A stretch of 64,000 nucleotides of DNA from Limonium bicolor (taxonomy: Eukaryota > Streptophyta > Magnoliopsida > Caryophyllales > Plumbaginaceae), in assembly GCA_023374045.1 (NCBI GenBank), contig CM041781.1:144328982-144392981 (forward strand), read 5' to 3'. The notes beneath the pieces are model-generated. The model saw nothing but the letters and a program-made list of their open reading frames with translations, was not told the origin of the DNA and did not search any database. The position numbers and the translations under genes were made by a program. Below, one piece after another: positions 23,779-34,905 of the stretch (its first letter is position 1; the number at the start of each line of letters is the position of its first letter).

Positions 23779-26700
23779 ATGTCTTCCTCCTCCACAAAAC
23801 AGAGTAAGCTTGCTGCTAAATTTCCGCCCGCCATTGAAGCGATTCAAGGTTCTCGGTCTTCTGACGGCTTTCGTCCTTCGTACCTAAAGCCCATAAAACC
23901 TTTCCGATCTGACCGTGAACCCTACCCCTCTTCTCTTAAATACTCCTCCCTCTGCGACTGTCTTGGGGGTGTCGACGCCCCACTTGGCACACAGATTTTC
24001 CTGCCGTCTCCCGACTCTCACCCTAACGACGACTTTGGCCGTGGTTACGTAGTCTATACCGACTTTTTCCGTTCCGGCCTGACCATTCCCCCGCACCCTT
24101 TTGTGTTGGGCTTCCTCCTTCGACGCTGCTGTTCTTTAGCTCATCTTCACCCAAAGGCCATCTCGCACCTTCACGCCTTTGTTACCCTTTGCGAGGATAT
24201 CAAAATCCGGCCGGAAGGTACCGACTTCGTGCAATTTTTCACAGTCAGGAAGGATCCCGAGAGCCTAACCCTTATTGCGAAGACTGGATACTCCCTCTTT
24301 GACTATAAGAAAGCTCACGAGTGGGGGTCGCGGTGGTTCGTCATCGTTCCACCGCCCGGTCGAGTCTTGGGTGTCCCATACGCTGCTGAGGCTGGGAGAG
24401 GTCAGTTGATCAGCCCCCAAACCCCTCCGGCTGAGATGCCCATTTCAAAGATTCTGAGGGCGACACAAGAAGTTACCGACTGTCGAGACGTTCTTTACAA
24501 AAGAACGCTTGTCTTCTCTGAAGACGTATCACAGTAAGTGCCCCTAATCCCTTAGTATAAATTTTGTCACTCCGTTGGTTTCCTCATTGCTTGGATATGC
24601 CGTATGTAGATTTCTTCCAGAAGGGGGATAAGATCGGCCCCTTCCATAGCTGGAACTTCGTCACCTTCAAAAATGGAGACGAGGTAATTAATTATTACAA
24701 CACACTGGATGCGGCCACTGATGCGGCCGAGCGGCTTCTGGAGAATGCTCCTCTTCCGGCGAAGCGCTCCAGGCAGGAAGCCAGGAATGACCAAGCTGGT
24801 CATTCAAAGAAAAAGAAACGGCTGGAATCTCCTGATCGTGCTGATGCCGGGCTGTCAGGTACATGGCACGCGAGCCCTCAGTCTGGGCGCCGTGTGTCCC
24901 TTCCTCTCACCCCTGGTTCTGGTTTAGACCTCGACTCTCGCCCGGGGGGGGGGGGGAGTCTGGGCATCCAACTCCAATTTGCGAGCAGTTCCCTGACTTG
25001 TCGGGTTACTTTTCCTCAGATCCTGCCCAAGAGAATACGCTGGAGGCATCCGGGTTCCGTTCTGATCCCCCAGCCGGAGAAGGTTTTTGTTGTTTCGTCA
25101 CTTTCTCTTGTTCCCTGCTCCCTTTCTTCACTTTATCATCTTCTTGCTTCCAGTTTTGTGCATATTTGAGTGTTCTGGTACTGATTTGCTTTTATTGCCG
25201 CAACAGTCTCTGCACCTGTCAAACAGAGACTAAAAAAGAAAACCACATCAAAGCCGAAGGCCCCACGGCCAGGGACATCAGGAGAGGGACAAACCTCTGG
25301 CGATGCTGAGGCTCCGGCTTCAATCTCTATTGATGTTGCTGCGGCCAAGGATGCGGCACGGAGTAGTGCGATGGAATATCGTCAGGTGCCTGAGGATCCT
25401 GAGTTTCGAAGTAAGCAGAGGGAAGACTACACAGTTTCTCCTTTGCCGGAAGGCCCCGGGCCCCAGGGTGAGCAGAGAGAGGATTGCATAGCCTCTTCTT
25501 CCTCTTCCCCCCCTCCTCCCGCTCAGGAGTCTTACACTGGTCCCTCTCAAAAGGAAGGGTGGTTCTATCATTGCGGGCGCCCCCTTCCTTTAATAACTTG
25601 CGAAGTTGCCAAGTACTCCTCTGTCTGGAAGGAGGCAATAAAGAGGTCCGGCCATCCAGACGGGATCTTCGCTCCCCCGGCCACCTTTACTGCTACTAAA
25701 AAAAGGTTGCGGGCCGGGGATGGGGGGGCTGATGCCATTATGCGGCATTCCCTCCCAGCAAATGAAGTGTTTGACATGATGTGGGGGGGAATCTTTCAGG
25801 TTAGAACGTATGTTATTCTTATGTTTCTTTCGTTTTATTTTTGGCTTTCCCCTGACTTTGTGTATTTCTCTTATTTAGGTGATGTCCATGGCCCAAAGTG
25901 CTGAGGTTCACTTTGGTAACCTTCAATCCAGGCTTCGTTATGAAGAAAGTCGAGCCAACAACGTTGAAGAGGAACTGAAGTTGTCCCGCTCTTCTCATGA
26001 CGCCTACCTTGACCAGGTTGAATATGAGATTGACTGCAAGGCAAAGGAGAGGACTGAGGCAATCAACAAAGACCTGCAGCTGTCTCGGCGAGAATGCGAA
26101 CGCCAGCGTGACGAGTATGAGCTGCAGCTGAAGAAACTCCGAGAAGAGAACTTTTCTCTAAGAAGCCGGATCAAAGAGGCTGATAACACTTTGATAGAGG
26201 TGTGAAATCATTTCTCGTTTCCCTTTAAGGATAAGCTAATTTTGTTCTTCTTTGACCTGGACATTATGCTGGATCAGGTACGCTCCATGCACCGGAGCGA
26301 AGTGAACAATCTTCAGAGTGAGGTAACCAAACTTCAGGCCGAGAAGGCCTTTTTCTATCAGGAGGGGAACTCTTTCAAGCAGGAGGCTGGAGCGCTAGGG
26401 CTGGAGAAGCAAGCCCTTGAACGCGAGAATGAAGCTCTTGTGAAAGAAAAAGAGAAGCTTATGCAGGAACTTGACTGCCTGTTGGAAGAAAAGGCCGCGC
26501 TGGAAGAGCAGTCTAAGTCTTCTTTTAATCAAGAGAAGCAGTCTCTGCTCCGGGATTGTTCTCTTTTGGAAGAAGAGAAGAAAACTCTTGCTGCGGATAA
26601 AGCCGCCCTGATAGAAGAGAAGGCGAGAGAAGAGAAGAGAAAGAGAGCTGGAGGAAGCTAAGTCTTGCTCTCAAGCCGAGAGTTCTGAGCCATTAGGTCA

Positions 26701-27329
26701 TGGTAAACTTTCAAGCCTTCAACTTTTTCCTCCTTTGTTTTTGGCCCTCTCTTCTTCTTATTTTTTTTTGGTTCCGGCCAGGCATGAGTGCTGCCAACTT
26801 ACTGAAGCATGTCACCCAGTTGAGTAGACGGATAACCCGTGCAAAGGAGGAGCTGTCTTCTGCCAATTGTGAACGTGACAAGTACCGAGCCCAAGTCCTG
26901 GTTCTTGAATCTCAGATGGCCAGGCTTAAATCGTTTTCTCGGCAGTCTCAGGAGGAGGTGCAGAGGCAAGGCACTATTAATGCTCATCTAAAGGAGTCCT
27001 TTGCCTCTCAGTGCCGTCGGATAGTTGACATTTGCCAGGAGATCGTCTCGGATCACTCTCTCAAGAAAGGAGAGTTGTTGGATGATGATTTGTACAACAA
27101 GCTGGAGTTCAAGGCTGTTGCCCAGAAGTCCAACTTCTTTTCGGAACTTGAGAGGTTCTGCCGGACCCCTGGGGAGACGTGTTTTGGTGCTGACCAAGTC
27201 TCATTCCTTCCAGCCGGAAGCAACATCCTGCCATCCGCCGGAGGGATGCAACGTCTTTCTAAGAAGACCAAATCTGACGAGAGCGTGGTCGGCAGTGGTG
27301 ATAGAGTAGCTGTAGAAAAGATAGAATAG
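23779..27329 (+). CDS. Antisense gene (aORF) of element D, multi-exon, coiled coil
   Basis: The gene runs opposite to gag-pol. I start it at the ATG at 23779 (MSSSSTKQSKL). Exon 1 (to about 24533) has an FVQFFTVRKDPES...W block like the plant 'putative gypsy type transposon' family. Later exons, about 24611-24857, 25207-25799, 25879-26201, 26278-26691 and 26783-27329, are inferred from GT/AG borders such as CTTTCAG|GTTAGAACG and TTATTTAG|GTGATG. Exon 3 holds a KKKTTSKPKAPRP basic stretch and a Ser/Pro-rich linker. The last three exons encode long Glu/Lys-rich coiled coil. One frame change lies near 26640. The product's function is unknown; comparable antisense ORFs occur in Tat-lineage elements such as Grande and Retand. 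Exon 2 borders are the least certain. Confidence 0.7.
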
Positions 27330-27709
27330 AAGAAGTTTTTTTTTTAGATAAGTTCTTATTTCGGCATGTATTTTTTGTGTCTTGCCGAATGATCATACTT
27401 TTGTATCTGTTTTCACCCCACACTGGGAGGAATATAATCCATATTTTTATCCGCCGGAGTTCCTTTTTTTTTTTAAACCAAGTTTCCTATTGTGGTGACA
27501 TCTTTTTCTCTTTCTTTTAACGGTGTTCGTACGACTATCTTAAGCAAGTTAAGCCAGCCTTGGCCTCTATTCTTTATAACATGATGGGCCTACGGTTTTC
27601 CGGCCGGATCTTTTTCCTTTCGATGTGTGTTCATCTTATGATTCTTAGCCGAATTTTTAGGATATGGGGTATAGGAAACTGCGGTCTGCTTGGCCGATGC
27701 CTAGGTTGG

Positions 27710-28212
27710 CTGGATGTTTCTTTCAAGGCATAATAGCCTGCGGCTCGTTGGCCGGATGTCTCTTTCAAGGCATGATAGCCTGCGGCTCGTTGGCCGGATG
27801 TTTCTTTCAAGGCATGATAGCCTGCGGCTCGTTGGCCGGTGCTTTCTTTTTCTTTCAAGGCATGATAGCCTGCGGCTCGTTGGCCGGATGTCTCTTTCAA
27901 GGCATGATAGCCTGCGGCTCGTTGGCCGGATGTTTCTTTCAAGGCATGATAGCCTGCGGCTCGTTGGCCGGTGCTTTCTTTTTCTTTCAAGGCATGATAG
28001 CCTGCGGCTCGTTGGCCGGATGTTTCTTTTCAAGGCATGATAGCCTGCGGCTCGTTGGCCGGTGCTTTCTTTTTCTTTCAAGGCATGATAGCCTGCGGCT
28101 CGTTGGCCGGTGCTTACTTTTTCTTTCAAGGCATGATAGCCTGCGGCTCGTTGGCCGGATGTTTCTTTCAAGGCATGATAGCCTGCGGCTCGTTGGCCGG
28201 TGCTTACTTTCA
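27710..28212. repeat. Tandem repeats (42/48 bp) in the 3' region of D
   Basis: Eleven copies of a unit containing GCCTGCGGCTCGTTGGCC alternate between a 42-bp and a 48-bp form, the latter with an extra CTTTTT tract. They lie just beyond the integrase stop and just beyond the antisense-gene stop. Long open frames through them on both strands are a by-product of unit lengths divisible by three. Tat-lineage 3' regions are known sources of satellite DNA. Confidence 0.95.
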
Positions 28213-28256
28213 ATTCTTTTCAAAAAATCATACTTTTTATTGAAGAATCATAAATT

Positions 28257-29773
28257 TTACACATAAAACTTTTTTAGACATTCTCCATGCCAAGAATGCG
28301 GCAATTCGTACCCTTCACCATTTTTCAGGCGGTATGAAGCTCGTCCCGTCCTCTGGTGTATGATGTATGGTCCTTCCCATTGAGGTTCCAGCTTCTTGGG
28401 CTGTTTAACTTCTCGGAGAACTAACTCTCCTGGGGCGAAACTTCGCTCCTTTATCCTTTGGTTGAAATATCGCTCTACCTTGGATTTATCTTTTGCCATT
28501 CTTACTGCGGCGGCCATCCTAGTTTCTTCGAGAAGGTCAAGGTGGTCTTGTACTCCCAGACTGTTGACTTCTTCATCATATGATTCCCACCTTATGGATG
28601 GCACCACAATTTCCGCCGGAATGACAGCTTCCAATCCATAAGTCAGCCTGTAAGGCGTCTCTCCTGTCGGCCCCCTTTCCGTTGTTCTGTATGACCAAAG
28701 GACCTGGGGTAGCAATTCTGCCCACTTTCCTTTTTTCTCGTCGAGCTTCTTTTTTACTGCTTTTACTATTTGCCCATTCACGTTCTCGACCTGCCCATTT
28801 GCCTGAGGGTGAGCCACTGATGCAAATCTTAAGTCGATCTTCCATTCTTCACAGAATTCTCGGAAGCTTTCGCAATTGAATTGTGCTCCATTATCAGTTA
28901 TTATTGCCTTTGGTATGCCAAACCTGCACACCACATACTTCCAGATGAACTCTTGTGATTTCCTGGCCGTGATGGAGATAGTGGGCATTGCCTCGACCCA
29001 CTTTGTGAAGTAGTCAATGGCAACGTACATGAATTTGAATCTCCCTGGCGAGGCCTCCGGAAATGGCCCCACAATGTCCAACCCCCACATAGCAAAGGGA
29101 ATTGGGCAGAGAATGGATTTTTGTTCTGCCGGAGGAGTATGTATTTTGTTTCCATGCTCCTGACACTTGCGGCATTTTTGTATATGCTCTTTGCAATGCT
29201 CCATCATTTTCGGCCAAAAGTATCCAAGCCTCAAGATTTTGTGGGTTGTGGTTCTTTCTCCCTGGTGATTCCCACAGATCCCCTCATGCACTTCTTTTAT
29301 TAGTTCTGCTCCTTCGGCCGTGGTAACACATTTTAATGCTGGCCTCGCAAAAGATCGCTTATAGAGCTGGTTATTTTCAATAAAAAATGATGCAGCTCGC
29401 CTTTTTACTGTCCTGGCCTCTTTTTCCTCTTCCGGCAACTTTCCCTGCCGGATGTAGTCTATGATCGGGGTCATCCAAGACTCTACTTTATCATTTGGTT
29501 CTAGGGTAAACACTTGAGCCCCGTCTACGCTTGATGTAGCCTTGACTTCCAACCATACCTCATTGGGTACTTTTTCGGCCATACTTGCCAATTTTGCCAA
29601 GGCATCGGCTTCAACATTTTCCTCACGAGGGAGATGCTTCAACTCACATCTTTGGAAGTTCGCTTTTAGTTCCTGGACTTTGAGCAAGTACTTCCATAGC
29701 TTTTCTTCTTTGACCTCATAGATGTTGTCGCTTTGTCTCGTTACCAACATGGAATCTGAGTATACCTCCAATT
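28257..29773 (-). CDS. Element D: end of archaeal-type RNase H, and integrase
   Basis: This minus-strand exon starts after an AG acceptor at 29775-29774. It first completes the second RNase H (LEVYSDSMLVTRQ and NVEADALAKLAS, with the late acidic residues). Integrase follows: an HHCC-type zinc segment ending KCRKCQEHG, then the core with WGLDIVGPFPEA (first D), ITDNGAQF (second D) and NGQVENVNGQIV (catalytic E). The C-terminal part has the GELVLREVKQPKKLEPQWEG segment typical of Ty3/gypsy integrases. The frame is open to the stop at 28257. Integrase inserts the cDNA into host DNA. This exon looks intact. Confidence 0.93.
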
Positions 29774-29868
29774 CTGCGAGAATTTTTTTAACAAATTCTA
29801 TGAGGTTTATTTTCAATATGATTTTATAGAAAGGAAGAAAAAATAGAGAAAGTATCTTCCTATGGAAC
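29774..29868 (-). other. Intron inside the archaeal-type RNase H of D
   Basis: The minus strand has GCAACAG|GTTCCATAGG and, 95 bp on, TTCTCGCAG|AATTGGAGG. Joining them restores one frame across the second RNase H, between the EALIWGLEVATALGAT segment and LEVYSDS. The interval itself is AT-rich and has stops. Confidence 0.7.
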
Positions 29869-32244
29869 CTGTTGCCCCTAGGGCGGTAGCCACCTCCAAG
29901 CCCCAAATGAGGGCTTCGTATTCAGCTTCATTGTTGGTGACATCGAAATCTAGCCGGAAGGCATAATTTAGATTTTGTCCATCCGGCGTTTGCACTACTA
30001 TTCCGGCTCCTGCTCCACTTTTGCATCGGGCTCCGTCAACCAGGATGGTGTATGAGTTTTGGAGCTGTTTCTCTTCTTTTGCAAAGTTTGTCTCCGTTAT
30101 GAAGTCCGCCAAGGCCTGTGCCTTAATCGCTGTTCTGGGTAAGAAGTGGATTTCATATTGTGTTAGTTCCACTGTCCAGCTCACCATCCGGCCGGAAGCG
30201 TTTGGATTGTTAGCTATTTGTTTGAGTGGCCAGTTGGTTCTGACAAAGATTCGATGCGACTGGAAGTAGGGCCGTAATTTCCTTGATGCCACCACTAATG
30301 CAAACAAGATTTTCTCTATATTTGTATATCGTCCCTCTGTTGGACTCAAAATTTTGCCAGTATAATAGACTGGTATTTCCCTTTTTTCTTCCATAATCAG
30401 GACAGCTGCGACTGCCCAGTCTGTCGCGGATAAGTAAAGGTAGAGATCCTGGCCTGGAGCGGGTACACCCAACTTAGGCAAGTCCCGAAGCATTTCTTTG
30501 ATCTTTTCGAATGCATCTATGCACTCTTGTCCCCATTGGAACTTGCTGTTCTTCCTCAGGATATTGAAGAACGGGATTGATTTTTCCTGCAGCTTGGAGC
30601 AAAATCTGCTTAACGCCGTGAGTCTCCCATTCAAGGCTTGGACATCTTTGATATTTCTTGGAGGGGAGAGGTTGAGGATGGCCTGACTTTTTTCCGGATC
30701 AACTTCAATACCCCGCTGTCCAACAATAAACCCAAGAAACTTCCCCTTGGTTACACCAAACACACACTTTTCTGGATTCAGCTTGATTTGGTATCTGTCC
30801 AGAGTGTTGAATGTTTCTTCCAAATCCTTCATGTGTTGTTCTTTTGACGGACTTTTAACAACTATATCATCAACGTAAGCTTCCACATTTCGAGCAATTT
30901 GCTGACAAAACACTTTGTCAATCATTCGTTGGAAAGTGGCCCCTGCATTCTTTAGGCCGAAAGGCATTACCTTGTAACAGAATGTTCCAGCTGAAGTAAT
31001 GAAGGAAGTCTTTTCTGAATCGTCTTCTTTCATTTTTATTTGATTATAGCCGGAGAAAGCATCTAGAAAACTTAACACAGAACTCTGGGCCGTTGAGACT
31101 ACCAATCTATCTATTGATGGCAGGGGATAAAAATCCTTAGGACATGCCTTATTTAAATCTGTGAAATCCACACACATTCTCCATTTTCCATTTGCTTTTT
31201 TTACCATGACAACATTAGCCAACCAGCGTGGATATGCAACCTCCCTGATGAATCCTGCTTTGAGGAGTTTTTGGACCTCGGCTCGCGCGGCTAAATCTCT
31301 TTCCTCTCCTATTACCCTTTTCCTTTGCCTGACCGCCGGATGCTTAGGGTCCACCCTGAGCTCATGCCGGATAACGCTTGGGTCTATACCAGGCATCTCG
31401 TCCGTGCTCCAAGCGAATGTTGCCCTTCTTTTTTCCAGGAACCTCATTAAGTGAGTTTGCTCTCCACTGTCAAACGCAGTTCCTATTTTAAAGAATTTAG
31501 AAGGGTCAGATTTTAAATGTACCTCTCTGGGGGGATCTTGGGCTGTTCGACATTCTTCCTCTTCCTGATCCGGCCCTGAGGAGGAAGGTAGCCTCCCCTT
31601 GAACTCCTTGTCTGATCCCACAGTTTTGACCACTTCCTCACTAGGAAGGCTGTCCATGATACGGACTTCACACATTCGGGCCATTTTTTGGCTTCCTCTT
31701 ATCGTGACTACTTTCCCACCTGAGGTTAAGTATTTCATTTTTAAATGATGAGTGCTGTGGATGGCTTTGAAAGCATTGATTCCTGGCCTCCCGAGGTACA
31801 TGTTATATCCAGAAAGACCTGGCACAATAAAAGCTGTGAGCCTCTCTGTTCTTCTCTCATCTCCTTGGCCCAGGGTCATTGTGAAGTCTATACTGCCGGA
31901 AGACGTGGTAGAGACACCTCCCACAAATCCTCCTAGGACCGCCGAATAAGGCTTGATCTGGTCCTCAGGTACCTCCAGCTTCTTAACTGCTTCGGCTGAT
32001 ATGACATTTGCTCCGGCCCCACTATCGATTAGGATTCCTTCCATCATCCGATCGTTTACTTGTGCACGAATGACAAGTGGATCGTTGTGTGGATATAGGA
32101 CTCCATCTTCATCTTCGTCGGAGAAGAAAATTGGAGGAAAGCTCTCTCTTTTGGCAACCTTCCTTTCTGGGAGCTCCTGATGCACTTGGTGAATGTGCCT
32201 TTTTCTTTCGTTAGGAGTTAGTGGTCCTACCTCCGAAAACAGCC
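29869..32244 (-). CDS. Element D: protease, reverse transcriptase, RNase H, start of second RNase H
   Basis: This minus-strand exon begins after AACTCACAG at 32245 with LFSEVGPLTPNERKR. Domains in order: protease with LIDSGAGANVIS (near 32020); reverse transcriptase with KANGKWRMCVDFTDLN, LSFLDAFSGYNQIKM, MPFGLKNAGATFQRM and the catalytic EAYVDDIVVKS (near 30860); classical RNase H with LYLYLSATDWAVAAVL; then the first half of an archaeal-type RNase H with TILVDGARCKSGAGAG and TNNEAEYEALIWGL. The frame is open throughout. The double RNase H places D in the Tat lineage. It would be translated as one polyprotein with gag if the upstream intron is removed. Confidence 0.92.
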
Positions 32245-32516
32245 CTGTGAGTTTTCTTAAAGAAAGTTTTGTTAGTCTTCTTTTTCTTTTCTTTTTTAGA
32301 AAAGAGGGGGTTTTTGTTATAACCAGAATGCGGAGAAAATGTACGCTGTAAACGAAATGCACAAAAATGAAGATTCTACTCTTTTTATTTTGTAACAAGA
32401 TTTTTGACAATCTTATGCTTGATTCTTAGGAAAACAACCTATGACTATCCTTGCTTCCTGAGAAGCCCTTTTGTCTGAACCGAAAAAAGGGAAGAATCTT
32501 TATTTTCCTTACAGAC
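32245..32516 (-). other. Intron between gag and protease of D
   Basis: The gag tail reads ATAACAG|GTCTGTAAGG at 32517/32516. An AACTCACAG acceptor ends at 32245. Removal of the 272 bp joins GKSVGMIT to GLFSEVGPL in one frame. Unspliced, gag stops one codon into the intron at a TAA. Spliced gag-pol connections are described for the related Ogre elements. Confidence 0.7.
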
Positions 32517-33902
32517 CTGTTATCATACCCACCGACTTGCCAGGGTTAAGCCTGGGATGAGCCTCTTCCTCCTGCCGCCCTTGTGATACATTCTGGGCGC
32601 TGCTCTGTTGACCGCCATACTGCCTCTGCGTTCCGGCCTGTTGCTTTCCCTTCTTCTTATTCTCCTCAATGACTCGGAGCTCTTTGGCCAGGGTAGCACA
32701 GTTTACAGTCCGATGACTGCGATTTCCATGGAATTCGCAGAATGCAACCGGAATTTCTCCCTGCGGCGGCTTCCTTGGCGGAGGCAGGTATCCCTCTCTT
32801 ACTGCAGCGGCATATTTCCCGGGCAATGTAGACAATAGCCTTGCCCCCTGGTGCTGCGACCCCCTGAGAGGAAGATCCGGCAGTTGACTTGCCATAATAT
32901 GGCTTGTACCTCGACCCTCCTCTTCGGCATTCCCCCGAGTCCTTCCTTCTTCTCTGGTGCTCCTGTGGCTTTGAAGCTATCTGCCAGCTCTCTAGCCTTG
33001 TTCTCGGCTATACTTCAGACTTCAAAAATCATGGATCATTTCAGCTAATTCTCCATGAGTCTTTGGCGCTTTTGTCGCGATTTTTCCAGCGAGCCGAGGC
33101 TGAGCCAGGCCATTCCCGAAGGCCTTAATCAAGATCTTCTCGTCTACATCATCGATTTCCGCAACCTTTTTGTGGAAGCGTTCTGCGTACTCCTTCACGG
33201 TTTTCCCTTTTCGCTGCTTAACGTCCATTAATTCTATCGTCTCCTTTTGACCTTCTTACTAGCAGCGAAGTACGCTGAAAATCTTCGGTCAATTGCTGAA
33301 GCTCGTAATGGACTGCGGCGGTCTCGTGGAGATCCACCCAATGCTCTCTTTGAAAGCGTTCCGGGGAACAGATTGCAGAGGGCGAGGGAACTAATCCCCT
33401 GAGTGTTCATGGCAAACATGAACTTTTTGATATGTTGGGCGCGGATCTCCAGTCCCGTCGTATTTCTCAATTGTCGGGGCGACAAAGTGCGGCGGGAGTT
33501 TTGCCTTTCTTATTCGCTCCGAGAAGGGGTATAGGCTCATATCTATCTGATCATCTTCCTCCATCTCACCTTCGTCAACGATTGAATTGTGTTTTCTATC
33601 CTTGCTTTCTTCGCCATTGCTGCCTCTAGAGTCTCTGTTTTTCAGTTGCTCAATGGCTTCCGTCATTTCGTCCCACTTTCTTTGATACTCCTCGTCCCTT
33701 TGCATCAGTTCCTGCTGCAAGGTCTCATTTCCTTCTACGATTTTTTCATCAATGGATCTGACTAACCCCTTAGCATGTCTTCGAGGTCCTTTTTGGAGAT
33801 GGCCTCTGCATCTCCGAACTCATTCCTTCCTCAGAGCGGTTTGTTCGAGCGATCGTTCTCTTCGGTGACTTTCTTCAGTGCTTTCTTTGATCTCGGAGCC
33901 AT
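32517..33902 (-). pseudogene. Element D gag (frame breaks)
   Basis: Gag starts at the ATG at 33902-33900 (MAPRSKKALKK). Pieces in order are an RRDEEYQ/KWDEMTEAIEQL-like helical part, KLPPHFVAPTIEKYDGTGDP of the Retrotrans_gag family (near 33440), VKQRKGKTVKEYAERF (near 33210) and the C-terminal CEFHGNRSHRTVNC zinc-binding-like segment (near 32740) ending NPGKSVGMIT. Frames change several times, for example near 33830, 33440, 33230 and 33020. The other D exons are open, so these breaks stand out and may include consensus errors. Confidence 0.8.
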
Positions 33903-34020
33903 CTCTCGTGTTTTGATCCTGCAAAAAACGTCATTAGTTACTTTAGGATTTACACTATGAATCGCCGTAGATTACTTCCCTGCTTCTAGGTGGTCTCGTG
34001 GTTGCTTCTTGCTATTCGTT

Positions 34021-34038
34021 TCCCACAGACGGCGCCAA
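34021..34038 (-). promoter_or_regulatory. Element D primer-binding site
   Basis: On the minus strand TTGGCGCCGTCTGTGGGA directly abuts the 5' LTR end (CTGTTTCA). This TGGCGCCG type of site is usual for Tat and Athila relatives and differs from the TGGTATCAGAGC sites of A and C. Confidence 0.85.
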
Positions 34039-34584
34039 TGAAACAGTAAGTCTATCCTAACGCGTCCAAGTTCGATCCCAATGCAACAGTACACCCATCC
34101 TAGTACGGCTAGATCTAACCTTCTATCCTACTTTACCTGGTTTCGGTCACAGAGTTTCACGAGGCAGAGAAGGAGAGAGAGAGCTTCTGTTAGAATCGAG
34201 TGCAAGTTTGATTGCCAAATATCGCGTATCTCATTCCATGGGGGTGTACCCCTATTTTATAGTTTTCGGGCCTGGTCCCTGGGTGCCAGCCTGTATTTTA
34301 CACGTTTAAGTACAATTCTACCCTTTCCTGGTACTTAGACCTACTACAAGTGATCGGTCATACAGTGCTTTGCTTTGTCTAAGTCTTACTTCATCCAGCT
34401 AGAAACGGCCGGATGCTCTATGTGTTCCCATCTTCATCCGGCCAAGGCGGCCGGATGTTCTATAAGCCTCTAACTTCATCCGGCTAGAGCGCCGGATGTT
34501 GTATATTGTTTTAATCTCATCCGGCAAAGTGGCCAGATGCTCTACGTGTCCTGCTTTGGTCTGGTACCATTTCTTCCCTTCTCA
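34039..34584 (-). repeat. 5' LTR of element D
   Basis: 546 bp, ends TGAGAAGG and CTGTTTCA on the minus strand. It adjoins the PBS and is flanked by GGTCC at 34585-34589. It would supply the promoter for gag-pol. Confidence 0.95.
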
Positions 34585-34905
34585 GGTCCGACCCAAGTTT
34601 GGGGTCGGACGGCCTCTGTTTAACGCCAGGGAAAGGTTCTGGAATGGTCCGACCAAGAGGTTTGGGTCGGACATGGGTCGGACGGGTGAGTTTAGAGGCA
34701 AATAAGTTTCTGGAATGGTCCGACCCAGTTGGTTGGGTCGGACGTGGGTCGGACATGGGAGGTTTTAGAAAGACGGAAAGTTTCTGGAATGGTCCGACCC
34801 AGTTGGTTGGGTTGGACGTGGGTCGGACATGTAAGGTTTTTCAAACCCGAAAGTTACTGGAATGGTCCGACCCAGAGGGTGGGTCGGACGTGGGTCGGAC
34901 GGCCC
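34585..34905 (+). repeat. GGTCCGACCC tandem repeats in LTR C
   Basis: Five units start at about 34585, 34647, 34716, 34791 and 34863. Each has GGTCCGACC, GGGTCGGAC twice, and a TTTCTGGAAT tail. Element D inserted within the array. Confidence 0.9.

Larger units (their letters stand above)
22711..34584 (-). mobile_element. Element D: full-length Tat-lineage Ty3/gypsy retrotransposon
   Basis: Two near-identical LTRs (22711-23261 and 34039-34584) bound an 11.9-kb element. GGTCC duplications lie at 22706-22710 and 34585-34589. The minus strand carries PBS, gag, and protease-RT-RNase H-archaeal-type RNase H-integrase. A multi-exon gene lies on the opposite strand between integrase and the 3' LTR, with a tandem-repeat block next to it. 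The double RNase H, antisense gene and 3' repeats are hallmarks of the Tat (Retand-like) lineage. Few substitutions separate the LTRs, so insertion was recent. Confidence 0.93.

Noticed and set aside
27700..28215. CRISPR-like array
   Set aside because: Units are contiguous with no unique spacers, and the context is a plant retrotransposon.
27664..28266. Open frames of 200 and 170 residues on both strands with a repeating peptide
   Set aside because: They are produced by tandem DNA repeats with unit lengths divisible by three; there is no start context or family signature.
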